Shown here: positions 37,093 to 48,235 of the stretch, in pieces | Layout of the letters: every line of letters starts with the position of its first letter | Numbering within the stretch: the stretch's first letter is position 1 | Assembly (NCBI GenBank): GCA_018292915.2 | Contig: JACVVK020000449.1 | Location: forward strand, 198,501 to 262,500 | DNA: 64,000 nucleotides | DNA from: Batillaria attramentaria | Taxonomy: Eukaryota; Mollusca; Gastropoda; Batillariidae | Reading direction: 5' to 3' | Program-made: the position numbers and the translations under genes | The notes under the pieces: generated by a model | The model's input: only the letters and a program-made list of their open reading frames with translations | What the model was told of the DNA's origin: nothing | Databases searched by the model: none

Positions 37093-38727
37093 GTGAGTCA
37101 GTTTAGCTGGTGACGGCTGCTTGCTTGGCTTCCGTATGGCCTGGTGAGGGGGATGGGGAGAAGTGTACCTGAGAGCATGCCGTTCGTGTGTTTACTCAGC
37201 AAAGTATAGGAGTCCTCTTTGGGTTTGATTGGTGTCAAGGTGCTGGTTTGTGGGGCCTTCCCTAACTGGTCTGTCCTTTAAAGGTCTGCAATCTCGACAA
37301 GAGACCACAAACTGTGCATTTAATTTAACAAAAAACACACAAAAAACCCTCCGACCGTGCAAAATGCACAGTCAACTCCGTCACAGTTACAGCGTTTTCA
37401 GCGTCTCTGAAGTCCCAGTAAAAGCCAAGGGGAGCCTGATTTCACAGCTTCTGAGACCCAAGCAGAGAACCTCTAACGTTGCCCAAAGCAAAGCAAAACA
37501 GCCCATACTGATCCGCCCCAAAGTCACTCGCCCAGCCAAGCAGCCAAAGACACATGCCAGGGCTAGGGACAACTTGTCCTTAAGGGCTAAAAGCCATAGG
37601 ACGTAAAGCAAGCTAATGATAGGATTACTTTCCTACCAAGGTGGAGATAATGATGTCCTATAATTTCTGCGCCACAGTGTACAGTATTCAGGACAAAGTC
37701 CTATACTTCCATGGGCATCCAGGACATCTTTTGCCGTCAATTTTCTAAATGAACAGCACTTGCCAGCGTCAAGTTTCTTTTCAACTGGGAGAACTGTTGG
37801 GCAACGGGTCTCTTTTAAATGCTTATAAATATGTATCGAAAGAGTTATTCTGCCGATTCATCCGCTTAATGGACATGCTGATGTCATAAAACAAAGTTTA
37901 CTGCTATTGTAACAATTGTGTGGCACTGTAGCCATAAGCAGCGTATCTCGCACAAACACACACTCGCTCTCTTGAACAGCACTTGCCAGGGTCAGGTTTC
38001 TTTTCAACGGTCAGTGAGAACTACAGGGCAATGCTGCTCTTGTTTGACTCCGTCTTTGTCTTAGTCCTGTTGCTAATTCCGCTGGGGAGCCGGGGTGGTC
38101 GAATGGTAGAGCGTTGGACTTCTTATGCTCGGATCGTGAGTTCGATCCCCGCTGGGGCCAAATATTTGTGCTGGCTTTTTCATCGTTGCCCCGTCTTTGA
38201 TATCACCCTATGTGGTGGAAAAGGGCGTTAAACCCCCAAACACCCACCCATCCGCTAATTCCGCTGTTGCTGATTTTTTTTAACTGATTGTGTATATCAT
38301 AGCTTGATTGCTTGCTTATCTATTACCCTTTTGTTTTGTTCGTATGTGTGTGTGTTTGTTGTTGTCGTTGTTACTTTTGGTTTGCTTTTCCGTGTGCTTA
38401 GTACTCTTGTGCTTTTGGTACTACCGTTATGTCATATGTAGTTTAGTGTTCAACGGCAGGTTTGACAAATGATTGTTGTAACCAACATCTTATACCGTTG
38501 TTAAATAAATCATCAAAGGCAAAATCTCTCCAAATGAAAGACCTCATTTCAAAATGGAACACCAAGTTTACTTCTTCTTTTTTTTTTCTTTATTTGTTGC
38601 AGCATTTTTCACATACAAGCTGGTGTCTAGTCTACGGCTAAAGCAGAAAGCCAAGGAAGACAAGAAGAAACAGAAACAGCAAAAGAAGGAAAAACTAGAG
38701 AGTCAACGAAAGCAGAAGAAGAAATGA
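36969..38727 (+). CDS. Small single-pass membrane protein, 82 aa, lysine-rich tail, two coding exons
   Basis: Coding exons are 36969-37092 (donor GTGAGT) and 38603-38727 (acceptor TTGTTGCAG), with a phase-1 junction and TGA at 38725-38727. The N terminus MAGPVEETAQNETAKPHVRG contains one N-glycosylation sequon (Asn11-Glu-Thr). Residues about 27-46 (TFLFVVFLALIGAIIAFFTY) are the membrane segment. The remaining ~35 residues are highly charged and likely helical (KQKAKEDKKKQKQQKKEKLE). The protein ends K-Q-K-K-K, matching a KxKxx ER-retrieval signal if the tail is cytosolic (inference). The start ATG sits in AAAAAATGG. AATAAA at 39650 is the likely transcript end. I do not recognise the family. 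It lies downstream of, and resembles in exon layout, the 44-aa gene. Confidence 0.75.
37752..38040 (+). repeat. Local direct duplication (GAACAGCACTTGCCAG)
   Basis: A ~60-bp segment (GAACAGCACTTGCCAG, TTTCTTTTCAAC, GGGCAA) occurs at about 37752 and again at about 37975, in the intron of the 82-aa gene. Confidence 0.65.
38085..38253 (+). mobile_element. SINE family B, 13-bp TSD
   Basis: Full copy. TSD gctaattccgctg is at 38072-38084 and 38254-38266. It lies in the intron of the 82-aa gene. Confidence 0.92.
38603..38727 (+). CDS. 82-aa membrane protein, coding exon 2
   Basis: The acceptor is TTGTTGCAG ending at 38602. It encodes AFFTYKLVSSLRLKQKAK and a Lys/Gln/Glu-rich tail ending in TGA. 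The tail composition and clear splice sites make it the best-supported small exon in this half. Confidence 0.75.
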
Positions 38728-39649
38728 TGTCATCGTGTCCACCCTTCCCAGCATCCCCCTACGCAGCAGCACCGTGCTCGCACTGCCATCTCAGCCCCAC
38801 GGCCAGAATGTGTCATCGGAATCGAGAAACAGAACGTTGTGACAGTCGACTCTCGATTCTGTCTTGGCCTGTGACCTTGCACTGCAGATTATGTTTTTGT
38901 TATTCTTGAAACGTGTCATGGAAGAATTTTGGGGGAATGGGTAAAAGAAAACATGGAAAAAAAAAAAATGGATGATGGATGCTAGACATGCTTGTAAACA
39001 GCAGTATTGTAATATCTTTTCCCTCTGTTCAGTCAAGGTGGTTTTTAATCAATTCAAGTCATACGTGTAGGTTTTCTGGAAGGTGGACAGTAATGCTTGA
39101 AGTTCTATACTTAGCTCTCTTTTTGCTTTTTCCAGGGATCTGTTGTGAACTCAACCGCAAAATGCATAATGGATTATTGCTGATTGTTATGTTAGTAACA
39201 ACAGGAATAGTGCTAGCTCAGAGTCAGACTCTGTTCGTTGTACCGTTTTCAGAGATGTCATAATTTTATCACAGGCAGCTTTGTACACGCACTGAATTTT
39301 GTTCAGGCAATTGGATTCTTTCTTCTCCGTTTTGAAAATCCGACTTGGATACTTGAAAATTCATGCTGACCATGTCATCAGTTGACCAAGGTGTAAACTA
39401 AAAGCAAATGCAGTCCCATGTCCTTAATACTCTTACATCGTAGTTTACACATAATTATCATGATTCATTTCAGTTCTGTCTGTAGAGTGAACATCCTTTC
39501 CTAAGTATTGGTAGTCATTTTTGGGTTTTGGGGTAGATTTTTTGTTCAGCTGAAAAACTTCAGTTCCTCATTACAAAGCAGCAATCCCCTTTTATTTTTT
39601 TTTTAAATAATTTTTGACATAATTCCAACTTTTCTGTTGGTTCGGGTGT

Positions 39650-39655
39650 AATAAA
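39650..39655 (+). terminator. Poly(A) signal AATAAA for the 82-aa gene
   Basis: The hexamer is 923 nt past the stop, followed by a T-rich stretch. It implies a ~0.9 kb 3' UTR (38728 to about 39675) that is AT-rich and free of recognised repeats; a SINE begins beyond it at 39810. Confidence 0.5.
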
Positions 39656-39809
39656 GTTTTCTTCCGATATTAATCTGTGCAAAAGCCAGTAAATCCTTTT
39701 AATTTAAAAAAAAAAATTTAAATGGCAGTTCTGGTTTCCGCTCTTCTCCTTTAGGATGCTGCATTTCACTGAATGTGTTTGCACTGCTGATGCATAGATG
39801 TTTTAAAGT

Positions 39810-40317
39810 GGTTTTTTTTGTTTTTGTTTTTTTTTGCTGCCCCAACTCTTTGCCAGCTCCAGTGGTGTTCCTCCCAGGTCATGGGTGGAACCCACGGAGG
39901 ACTCGGAAGCTGGGACAATTTTTATTATGCATGATGATGGAGATGAGGATGATAGTAAGATGATGCTATGGAGGTCCATGTGGTTTGGGACTGCGGGACA
40001 GGGCCGCATTCCACGCTTCCTGTCATAAATATCCCGCCATTAACCAGGCCCGGGAACTACGGCACCTGCGGTGCCGGCCGTGTAATCATCCACATCATAA
40101 GACGTGTCATACAAAGGGAAGCACCCCTAAAGTCGCACCCGTGAAGTGGGTGAAGCTCGGCTGTGTGGCAACAGCCTCCCCATTGGGCCCATAGCACACC
40201 CGCTCTGGGTAGGAGCCGACCTAGGTAGGAAAAATCCCGCTTGCCTCAGCTGGGATTCGAACCCGGGTCTCCCGGTCCATGATCCGAAGTGCTAACCACT
40301 ACACTACAGGGGCCGAT
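39810..40317 (-). mobile_element. SINE family A, full-length copy with 13-bp TSD
   Basis: This is a complete minus-strand copy. TSD gatgttttaaagt is at 39797-39809 and 40318-40330. It sits just past the likely poly(A) site of the 82-aa gene. Confidence 0.92.
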
Positions 40318-40828
40318 GATGTTTTAAAGTTAGCTTGAGTTCATGTTTTCTCTAGCACAGCGTGAGCTTTTTAGCACGTTTTATTTGCTAGCGTTCAAAC
40401 CGTTTCACGCCAAGGGAAAAGACAGTTTAGAAGCTGATGGGCGAGGGCCACTCACTGTAAGCGTGTATTTATTATGGAGTATATCACTATTTATTGTGTT
40501 TGATGCATCAGGGCAGGTCTCACAAGATGTTGTTCATTGACATTATGACCATGTTAGTTTGGAAGTGTGTGTGTGTCTGGTGTGGTGTCAGTGTAAAACT
40601 TTGGTGCATGATACAAAATGACCATGGACTACACTGGCATTTCTGCTGCTGAATCTTTATGGAACTTGGAAAGATTTGCGACAAATGTGGGCACTATACT
40701 GTCCTGTCAAAATTCTGGCTTTTTTTTTTTTTGGGGGGGGTTGTTATTGCCTTCTATTTTTTCCTCTCTCTCGCTTATATACGCAATTAGCATCATTTTT
40801 ACAACAGAAATTACAAAGTGCAGGAATT

Positions 40829-40930
40829 TTTTTTTCCTACTTTATGATCCCTTTCGGGAAATTTGGGCTGCTTCCCCCAGGGAAAGCGCATCACCGCGGT
40901 GCAGCGCCACCCAATACCTATCTTTTTTTC
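40829..40930 (-). mobile_element. SINE family F, 3' fragment
   Basis: The minus strand reads GATAGGTATTGGGTGG, GCTGCACCGCGGTGATGCGC, CCCTGGGGGAAGCAGCC and GGGATCATAAAGTAGG plus an A tail, matching family F's end. Confidence 0.75.
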
Positions 40931-42523
40931 TTTTTTTTAAAACAATTTTTCATCCTCCTACATCCTCCTGCCGTTGCATTGTTTTTGTTATGACTTTAAA
41001 ATTCTGACACTTCACACAGTTAAACATACCAGTAGGAAAATAATTTTAATACTAAATGATATTCTTTGTATGTATGAACACATACATACATAAAAATGTT
41101 TCAGGACTCAGTGAGGCATAAGCATGTAGTATTTCTTGTGCACAGTGAATGGATATATGAAAGACAGGTACATGTATGTGTGTGTGTGTGTGTGGTCAGC
41201 TGCTTCTTGTGACTTGAGAATACGACTATATATATTGTTCCTGTGAGACAGCTATATATTGTTGTGACATGCACAGAGCTTGCAGTTGCAGGGGTTTTTT
41301 TTCTTTCTGTGCAGATTTTAAATTGTGATGTAGTTACACTGAATTTTTTTTTTTTTCTTGAGAAAATTAACGGTCTTGGTGAAATTTCTTGTTTAGTACA
41401 CTACACGTTTGTTGTTCATTGTCGGTGGGCCATTGTTAACCTTTTACAGATAGGTTGAAATAATTTACACCGTCGTCATCATGAGACTGAAACGAACGTG
41501 TGTATCACTTGTCAGCTGCACATGTATCAAAACGTTAATCCCTCCTGTGTTGACCAACATGATTTTATGTTTTGTTCTGGTATGCACGGATCCCCTTCAC
41601 ATACATACATGTATGATCTTGAAACCCACTGCACACAGGCACAACCACCATCATCTTCGAAAAGGGCACAAGTGCCTGACAGATCTGTGGTGCTTAGGCC
41701 TTTCTTTCCAGTGATGGTAGAGATACCTGACTAGCTTAACTGGTGCAATCGAGTGAGTGGAGCTAGTCTTTTAGTTTTACTGCTGAAAATGCTGATTGTG
41801 GTGTCGCGGTGTAGAACAGGCTGCTTTCCATGAAGTTGTGGATATGCCTGATTCTTTGATGTTACTTTGAATACTGTCAAATGTGCCGCTCCATACAAGT
41901 ACTCCGCTAGGGAGGGGCTACTGTGGTGACTACATTAGACTCGCATTACCTGCCCCTGTGTTTGCCATCACAGGGACTGGCGAACATCCTCTTTCGGAAT
42001 TGTGGAAGTACGAACAGAACCACGTGCGGTAACGTTTATGCACAACAATAATGTTGCACAAAGTTTTGCAGACGCTGATGACGTGCCGCTTTGACTTTCT
42101 CGAATGATTGTGTTGGGAGGTTTGTAGCGCCTCTCTTTCTTGTGCTGTTTCTGAGGTATTCAACCATCAGATTGAACAAGTACTGTTACGAGCATCACTA
42201 AATTCACTAAGGCTGCTTTCCATGAAGTACAGCTCTGTGTAGCTTGCCAGTGTATGTAGTCTCATGTGGAAGACTGTATGGGATGGGTAACTGACACACT
42301 GAGCTATGGGGGAGCCAGATTCTGCCAGGATTCTGCCCCCTTTCTCAGAGTCTCGATAGGTATGACAGACACACAACAGCGCGTGGAATTTTTTTCATCG
42401 AATGCGCTGGATCTGTGCATCGTAATCAGTGCCTTGGTTTAAACTGATTTATTTTGTTGCACTGATGAAATTACAGAAACACAGTTTGAGCATAAACAAG
42501 ACAGTACCTTGGGTCACAATATA

Positions 42524-42894
42524 CAGGCTGGGGAATTGATGAAGGAAAAAAAGACTGAAACCTAGGCTAGGGTGCAACAGTGGCACGCTACCATGGAACC
42601 ACGGGGGCAACGCCGCACTTCAGAAAAACAAATTTTTAGCATTTCTATAGGCATTTAGTAGCCTCTACTGGCACCCTGAAGTTAAATTTATACTGCCTTG
42701 GTACGATGTACTGATAAGCAAACTGAAGTCCAATATATAATTACATATAATATATATATACACATGATTATGTGTGCAACCTTTTCCCCCCTTCCTTTTT
42801 TTTTTTTTTTTTTTTGGCTGCAACTTGGATTTTTGGCTGAAAGGATAGGAAATGTGATTGAAAATTGCCAAATGACTGACAATTCCCCAGCCTG
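42524..42894 (+). mobile_element. hAT-like MITE, CAGGCTGGGGAATTG ends
   Basis: 371 bp with inverted ends CAGGCTGGGGAATTG and CAATTCCCCAGCCTG, flanked by aatata at 42518-42523 and 42895-42900. The interior is AT-rich with no frame. Confidence 0.78.
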
Positions 42895-43245
42895 AATATA
42901 GCATCTGGGACCACTGTGGTGACTGGCCAGTGCATAATCAGTTTAAGAAGTGCACAGCATACTGCGCGGGTAACGACGTGGTTGCGGACTGAAGACCAGC
43001 TGGACGGTGCTGATTGGTGGCTATTTTTAGAAGCTTTGTCGAGTCCCAGTCCGTTCAGATATGGACCACAGGCTCAAAGAAAGTCGTACTTCTCTACCAG
43101 TATACCCCACAAAAATGGCCACAATGGCCAAATGAAACGTCCTTCCATCTAGCAAACAGCATTAGTCTTCGAGCTTCGAAAGCGGCAGTTTTCCACCTCA
43201 GCGGCATTATGAACATCGAGGCTTTAAGTCGTGTCTCTCGGATCA

Positions 43246-43552
43246 TTCTTCTTCTTCTGCGTTCCCTGTTCTGGACTCCGCCTCAGATGATTAGGTTTGT
43301 GGTCTTTATATAGGCAGTGGTCTTCAAGAGGTCTGTTTTGCTGCCCCAGAGTTTCTCTGCCAGTGTGGCTCCGTTCGGCCAGTGTTGTGTCCTTGCTTCT
43401 TTGAAGAGGGGGCAGGACTGCAGAATGTGTTCCGGGGTTTGAGGGGCTGTTCCGCACGGACAGTCTGGTGAGTGTGACAGCCCAAGGCGGCACAGGTGGG
43501 CACGCAGTTTGCAGTGTCCAGTTCGTAGTCTGAAGATGGTGGTCCGTTCATA
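43246..43552 (-). mobile_element. 307-bp LINE-tail element E, copy 2, 13-bp TSD
   Basis: Same start, same end and same length as copy 1, with only a handful of substitutions and the 89-codon frame intact to TGA at 43283-43285. TSD gtctctcggatca is at 43233-43245 and 43553-43565. Confidence 0.9.
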
Positions 43553-44104
43553 GTCTCTCGGATCAGAAACTACTACTGGGACTCGCAGAAGATAAATCGT
43601 AACCCCTAAACCCGTTCTCCGTCAGTCCTGTGATGTGAACGTCAACACTGGTGTTCAACTCATTCACTTCCACGCTGCTCTACGGTTAAGCATGTGGACA
43701 TGCTTTTTGAAAACCGCCCATTTTGCTGTTTCCCAAATTACCTGCCATGGTTCCTTGTTCAGGTGGAGTGATTTTGTCTTGGTTCTGAACTCGTTTCTAC
43801 AGCTTCCTCCACTTTTCTGTTTCGTTAACAAAAAAAAAAGGGGGGGAGGGGGGGAGGGGGGCTGTTTCGTCGTTTAAATGCAGACCTCACAGGGTAACTG
43901 TGCTGATGAAAAAAAAACAAACTCACTCCTGTGCAATCAAAGACTTCATGGTCGCACCGTAACCATTCTGTAAAAGTTGTGCAAGTTTGCTTGAAGTTTA
44001 GTGTTCCCAGATTTCAAAATGTGCTTTACAGTGTAGGAGATAGATGCGTGCATGTAAATGCATGAAATGTGAATGTCTTTTTCCTGAGAGACTAAATGTG
44101 CAGT

Positions 44105-44218
44105 TTTTTTTTGTTTTGGGGCTTGGGTTTTTGTTTTTGTTGTTATAGTTGCTGTTGGTTTTTGTTCTTGTTTTTTGTGGGTTTTTTTTTTTTTTTTTTT
44201 TTTTTGGGGGGGGGGGGG
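44105..44218 (+). repeat. T/G-rich tract ending in a T-run/G-run junction
   Basis: TTTTTG and TTG units followed by a ~22-base T run and a ~13-base G run. Confidence 0.8.
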
Positions 44219-45805
44219 TACATGTAACTCTGATTCACATGCTAAATACTGATTTGGGGGTGGAGGGAACAGTTTTAACTTTATAACTTTATAACTGATG
44301 CGGCCGCTGCCTGATACCGCACTGACCTCCTGAAAATGAGGAGTTATTTTTTTAAGACGGCCATAGACTTCTGTACTTTGCCAGTGCAACTGGGGCTGTG
44401 GTAAAACTCAATCCAGAACTGTGCCAGTTAGCCATATTTGACAACTTTTTTGGATGCACATGGACCTAACTGCATTTGACAGTAGCGTAGGATGACATGC
44501 ATTGTGCACTTCTGCGCTTCTTTCCTCGAAATGGAGTCAGGCCAAAATTGCATGATGTTGCCGATATTGCAATTCCGCTGTCTGCCATATTTAGCGGTCG
44601 GCACGACATTATTTTTTCTTATGCGCACATGGTCGTGTGGACTTGTGTGACTGTACTTACTGTAGCCATCCCTTGTCAAAATCAAAAATGTTACTGTGAG
44701 GTGGTTCTTGTCAATAAGTACGTACATGTACAATCAAAGCTGTTGTAAGATATGATGATGCCACAATAACCACAAATTCACAAACACATGGCTTTCATCG
44801 ACAGCTGCTTTGTCATGCAAATGTACATTCAAAGGACAAACAGAAAACAATGACACCACACACACACACAAATCGTTGGGCATTCTAAGTGGGTGATTGG
44901 GTTTGTGAAATTATACTTGTGGAGACAGCTGCTGATGCTGATTTTCGGTTTGTACATGGTCCATCTTCTGTGAGCCAACTTGCTGGTAAAACAGTCACAG
45001 GCTGGTAGAATAAACTATGGATGAGTATATTTTACAAGACATTTGCTGTCGACCCTCGTCAGTGAGACAAAAATTGTCACTTACATGTTTTGTCACGGTG
45101 TCATTTATTGAATGTTGTTTAGTGGCAAACATAGGTTTGTTTGTTTGTTGTTGTTTTTTCACAATTACATTATTAAATGAATGTGTGCTGCCAACTGACC
45201 TTCATCTTCAACTGTCAAAAACAAAAGGAAAAAAGATTGTGTTGTGTAGTTACCTATGTAGGTGTATCGTATTTGGTGTTTAAGTTTAACTGCACAACAT
45301 TGAAAACTTACATTCCACAAGTGTGCATATGAAGTAGCATTAAATGCTTAGCAAATGTAAAGAATGTCAAGTAATGAATGTGTCATCATCTCCATGCTAC
45401 AAGTTCAGTGTGTTAGCATTTCATGTTTTCAAAACAATCTAAGAATCTTTTTATGCTAAGATATTCATCCTCTGATGAGGACAATAAATTTTACTATGTC
45501 AAGTTTGAACTTGATTTGTGTGTGTCTGAGAAACACGTCCAGTTGATGTGCACATTTGTTTTTGTTCTTCTTCTTTTACTTTTAGCAGACAAAACTACAG
45601 TTTGTGAGTGAGCCAGTCTAGTTCAGTAACACCAGGGGTGTGCCTGCCAGGTTCAACACTGAAGCGTGCACTGTACCACCTATTTTTACCAAAAGAAAAA
45701 GAAATTACAACGTGGACATGCTGGGAATGCTGCATCCTCCTGCGAATTTATCAAACGGCTGACAACAAACATGGCAATAAAAAAATTAATATCAAGCATC
45801 AATAA

Positions 45806-46142
45806 AGCCCGCGATCCACGATCAGACAGTGCGGGGTGGACGGCTGTGGGATCGGATGTCTGACGGGATGTAGCGCTCCACGTATCCCCGCAGTGCGTGA
45901 CCGGCGGACAGTCTGCGCTCGAGTAAGGTCGGCCATCTTTTGTTGGGGTCAAGGGTGAAAAGGGTGTGTGCGCGAAGCTCGCAATTTGATTGGCTGTCTG
46001 ATGGCACCAGTCCCCCAGTGCGGGCTAGAAAGTAGCGCCGGCTGAACCCTTGCCCTTCACTGTCTGATAGTGACATCAAGAATCTGCTGGTTGCCATAGA
46101 AACTTATCAGATCCCGCACTGTCTGATCGTGGATCACAGCCT
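45806..46142 (+). mobile_element. Harbinger-like MITE, TAA TSD
   Basis: 337 bp. Subterminal inverted repeats ATCCACGATCAGACAGTGCG and CGCACTGTCTGATCGTGGAT are perfect. TAA is duplicated at 45803-45805 and 46143-46145. It is GC-rich compared with its surroundings. Confidence 0.78.
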
Positions 46143-46399
46143 TAAGAAAAACATGACAGAAATTGGGTAAAGAGCTTATAGACTAAAGACGCAATTTGAA
46201 TTTGACTTTACACCAATCTATGTTTGACACACGCATGCATGCATACACACTGAGAAAAACAAAACACATACATGTACACATAAACACACACACACACAAA
46301 AACATGACATGCAGCTACATCCGTTCCAATGAACCTAATCCGTCGGGTGTAGTCACAGCAACTCCATCACCAGAATGTTGACATTATCGTAGAAGTGTC

Positions 46400-48235
46400 G
46401 GCCGGGACAAGTGCAATTTGAATGTACGATACACAGACTGCACAAGTTCCAACCCAGACAACTACGTTCCCACACCCTCCAGGCAACTCCAAACATCCTC
46501 AGGTTTTCTCCCTTGCACCCAAGGGACACGACGTTGTCTTTCTACACTGTTAAAAATTCATCGATACAGACCACCAGTACAATGCATTGCAGGGAACACA
46601 AGTTGTCTCCCTTACATCAAACAGATCTATACACACATGTATGATACAGGGGCTTTTGATACTGTAAATGTTGTTTCATAAGATGACTACTGGATGCATG
46701 ATAAACCATAAAGCTCTCAGACAACTATGTTCTCGCAACTCCAAAGTTGTCTCCCTTATATCCAAGACACAAAATACCTTCCTGGCGAACTGCTCTCCAA
46801 CTTAGTGCCACTTCAGCACTGACAAAACTAGATGCGAGTTGGCTGTGCCAGCAGTGAGTAAAACTTGTAGTTGTAGGGTGCACTACACCCAGCTTCCTGG
46901 TCAAGAAGCAAGACACTTTTGCGTACGTAGTCTTTGCCTGAAAGGGGCAGGCCGGGACCAGTGCAATTTGCTCACTGTCAACAAATCGCTGCGCTGGTCA
47001 CAACCGCTCCGTCCAAACTGATGTGTACGTTTCCTTACACACTGACCAATTACACACTGACCAATAACCATGTAGTAATACAGACAGAGCTTGACACCTG
47101 TACATGACTTTGGAACAAAAATTAACCATTCAAGAAGAAAACAGACTTGTTACACCGACTGTCCAATAAAGCAGCAGGGCCAGGAGACTGGCGAAGAAGA
47201 CTGGGAGTTGGTACGTGATTAGTTCAAACCTCATCTGGCAGCAGATTTTTTTTTTTTTTTTTTTTTTTTGGGGGGGGGGGGATCAACACCACTAGAAACA
47301 TGTCAGGATCCCAGGTACTGGTCAATAATGAGCTGGACATTGTCACACAAGACTTGAGAAAAGTACTGCAGCGAGGCAAAAAGACAAAACAAAGAAGAAA
47401 ACCAACCAAACATTACAGAAACTGAGCCTTCTCTCCAAACGCACACAAAACAATGACCACTAAGTCAACACACTGAACTATGAAGGATACATGTACAAAA
47501 AAACCTAGAAATACGTGTACTCCAGGATACCCCCCCCCCCCCCCCCAAAAAAATGAAGACATCCACCCACACAGTAGTAAATGAAGACATTGTTTTCATG
47601 AGGCAGGCCGGGACAAGTGCAATTGGGGTCAAGTTCAACCAAGTGTTGCACAAGTCACGACCTCCCCATGGCAAACGGGCGACTGTGCTTAAACTCAGGT
47701 AGACAGAAGAAAAATTCAACAGAACTGCTGCCAAACAGATGCTCAAAGGATGAATGCCTGCTTTCCCTGTTGCTGCTCCGCTGTCAGGTAAGAATGTAGC
47801 TGCTGCTGCTTTTGACTTTTAAAATTTATGTGAAAATTCACACTCCAAATGAGATTTGCAAGCCTCATTCATGGATTTCAAGACGCAAGGCAGAAAAGAA
47901 CTGCAAAAGGGACACAGAAGGGAGACTACTCATTACAACTTGTGTCGTAAAACCTCCTACGTCCATGGTGACGGTCCTTGCCCAACAGAAGCTAACATAA
48001 CAAGACGAACACAGAAATCTGAACAGGAAATACTTTCTAGTTTGGATAGCATTGAACACTCTGAACCCTCACAAAATCCAAGTTCAACCGTTATTTCAGC
48101 ACCCTATCACGAGAAACAGCTGTCTAGTTCAAGGCGAAGTTTAGTCAACAGGACGGTATAGCGAGAGCAGAAGGCCGGGACAAGTGCAATCTGAATTTCA
48201 AAGTAACAGTATTGCGCCTGTCACGACCTCATGCG
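46400..48235 (+). repeat. Four-copy ~65-bp repeat with GGCCGGGACAAGTGCAAT core
   Basis: Cores at 46400, 46950, 47606 and 48173 are spaced 550-660 bp. Three copies share a downstream GTCACRACC about 40 bp later. A weaker match is at 56074. A frame G-R-D-(K/Q)-C-N is open across all four cores but soon ends in three of them. Confidence 0.75.
46510..46770 (+). repeat. GTTGTCTCCCTTAYATC motif cluster
   Basis: GTTGTCTCCCTTACATC near 46602 and GTTGTCTCCCTTATATC near 46745, with a weaker CCCTTGCACCCAAGGG-linked copy near 46510. Short dispersed motifs of this type are often seen in molluscan DNA, from general knowledge. Confidence 0.5.

Larger units (their letters stand above)
40331..45802. other. 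Gene-poor stretch without supported gene
   Basis: Apart from the SINE F fragment, hAT-like MITE, element E and T/G tracts listed separately, I see AT-rich sequence with short direct repeats (GGCTGCTTTCCATGAAGT near 41820 and 42211). No frame has the composition or splice sites of a gene. Confidence 0.5.

Noticed and set aside
37229..37606. 125-codon plus-strand frame in the intron of the 82-aa gene
   Set aside because: No recognisable domain, no splice or poly(A) support, and it lies inside an intron. It could be chance or an old repeat.
46400..48235. CRISPR-like array from regularly spaced short repeats
   Set aside because: The spacing is 550-660 bp, the repeats are only four and the DNA is eukaryotic; it is not a CRISPR array.
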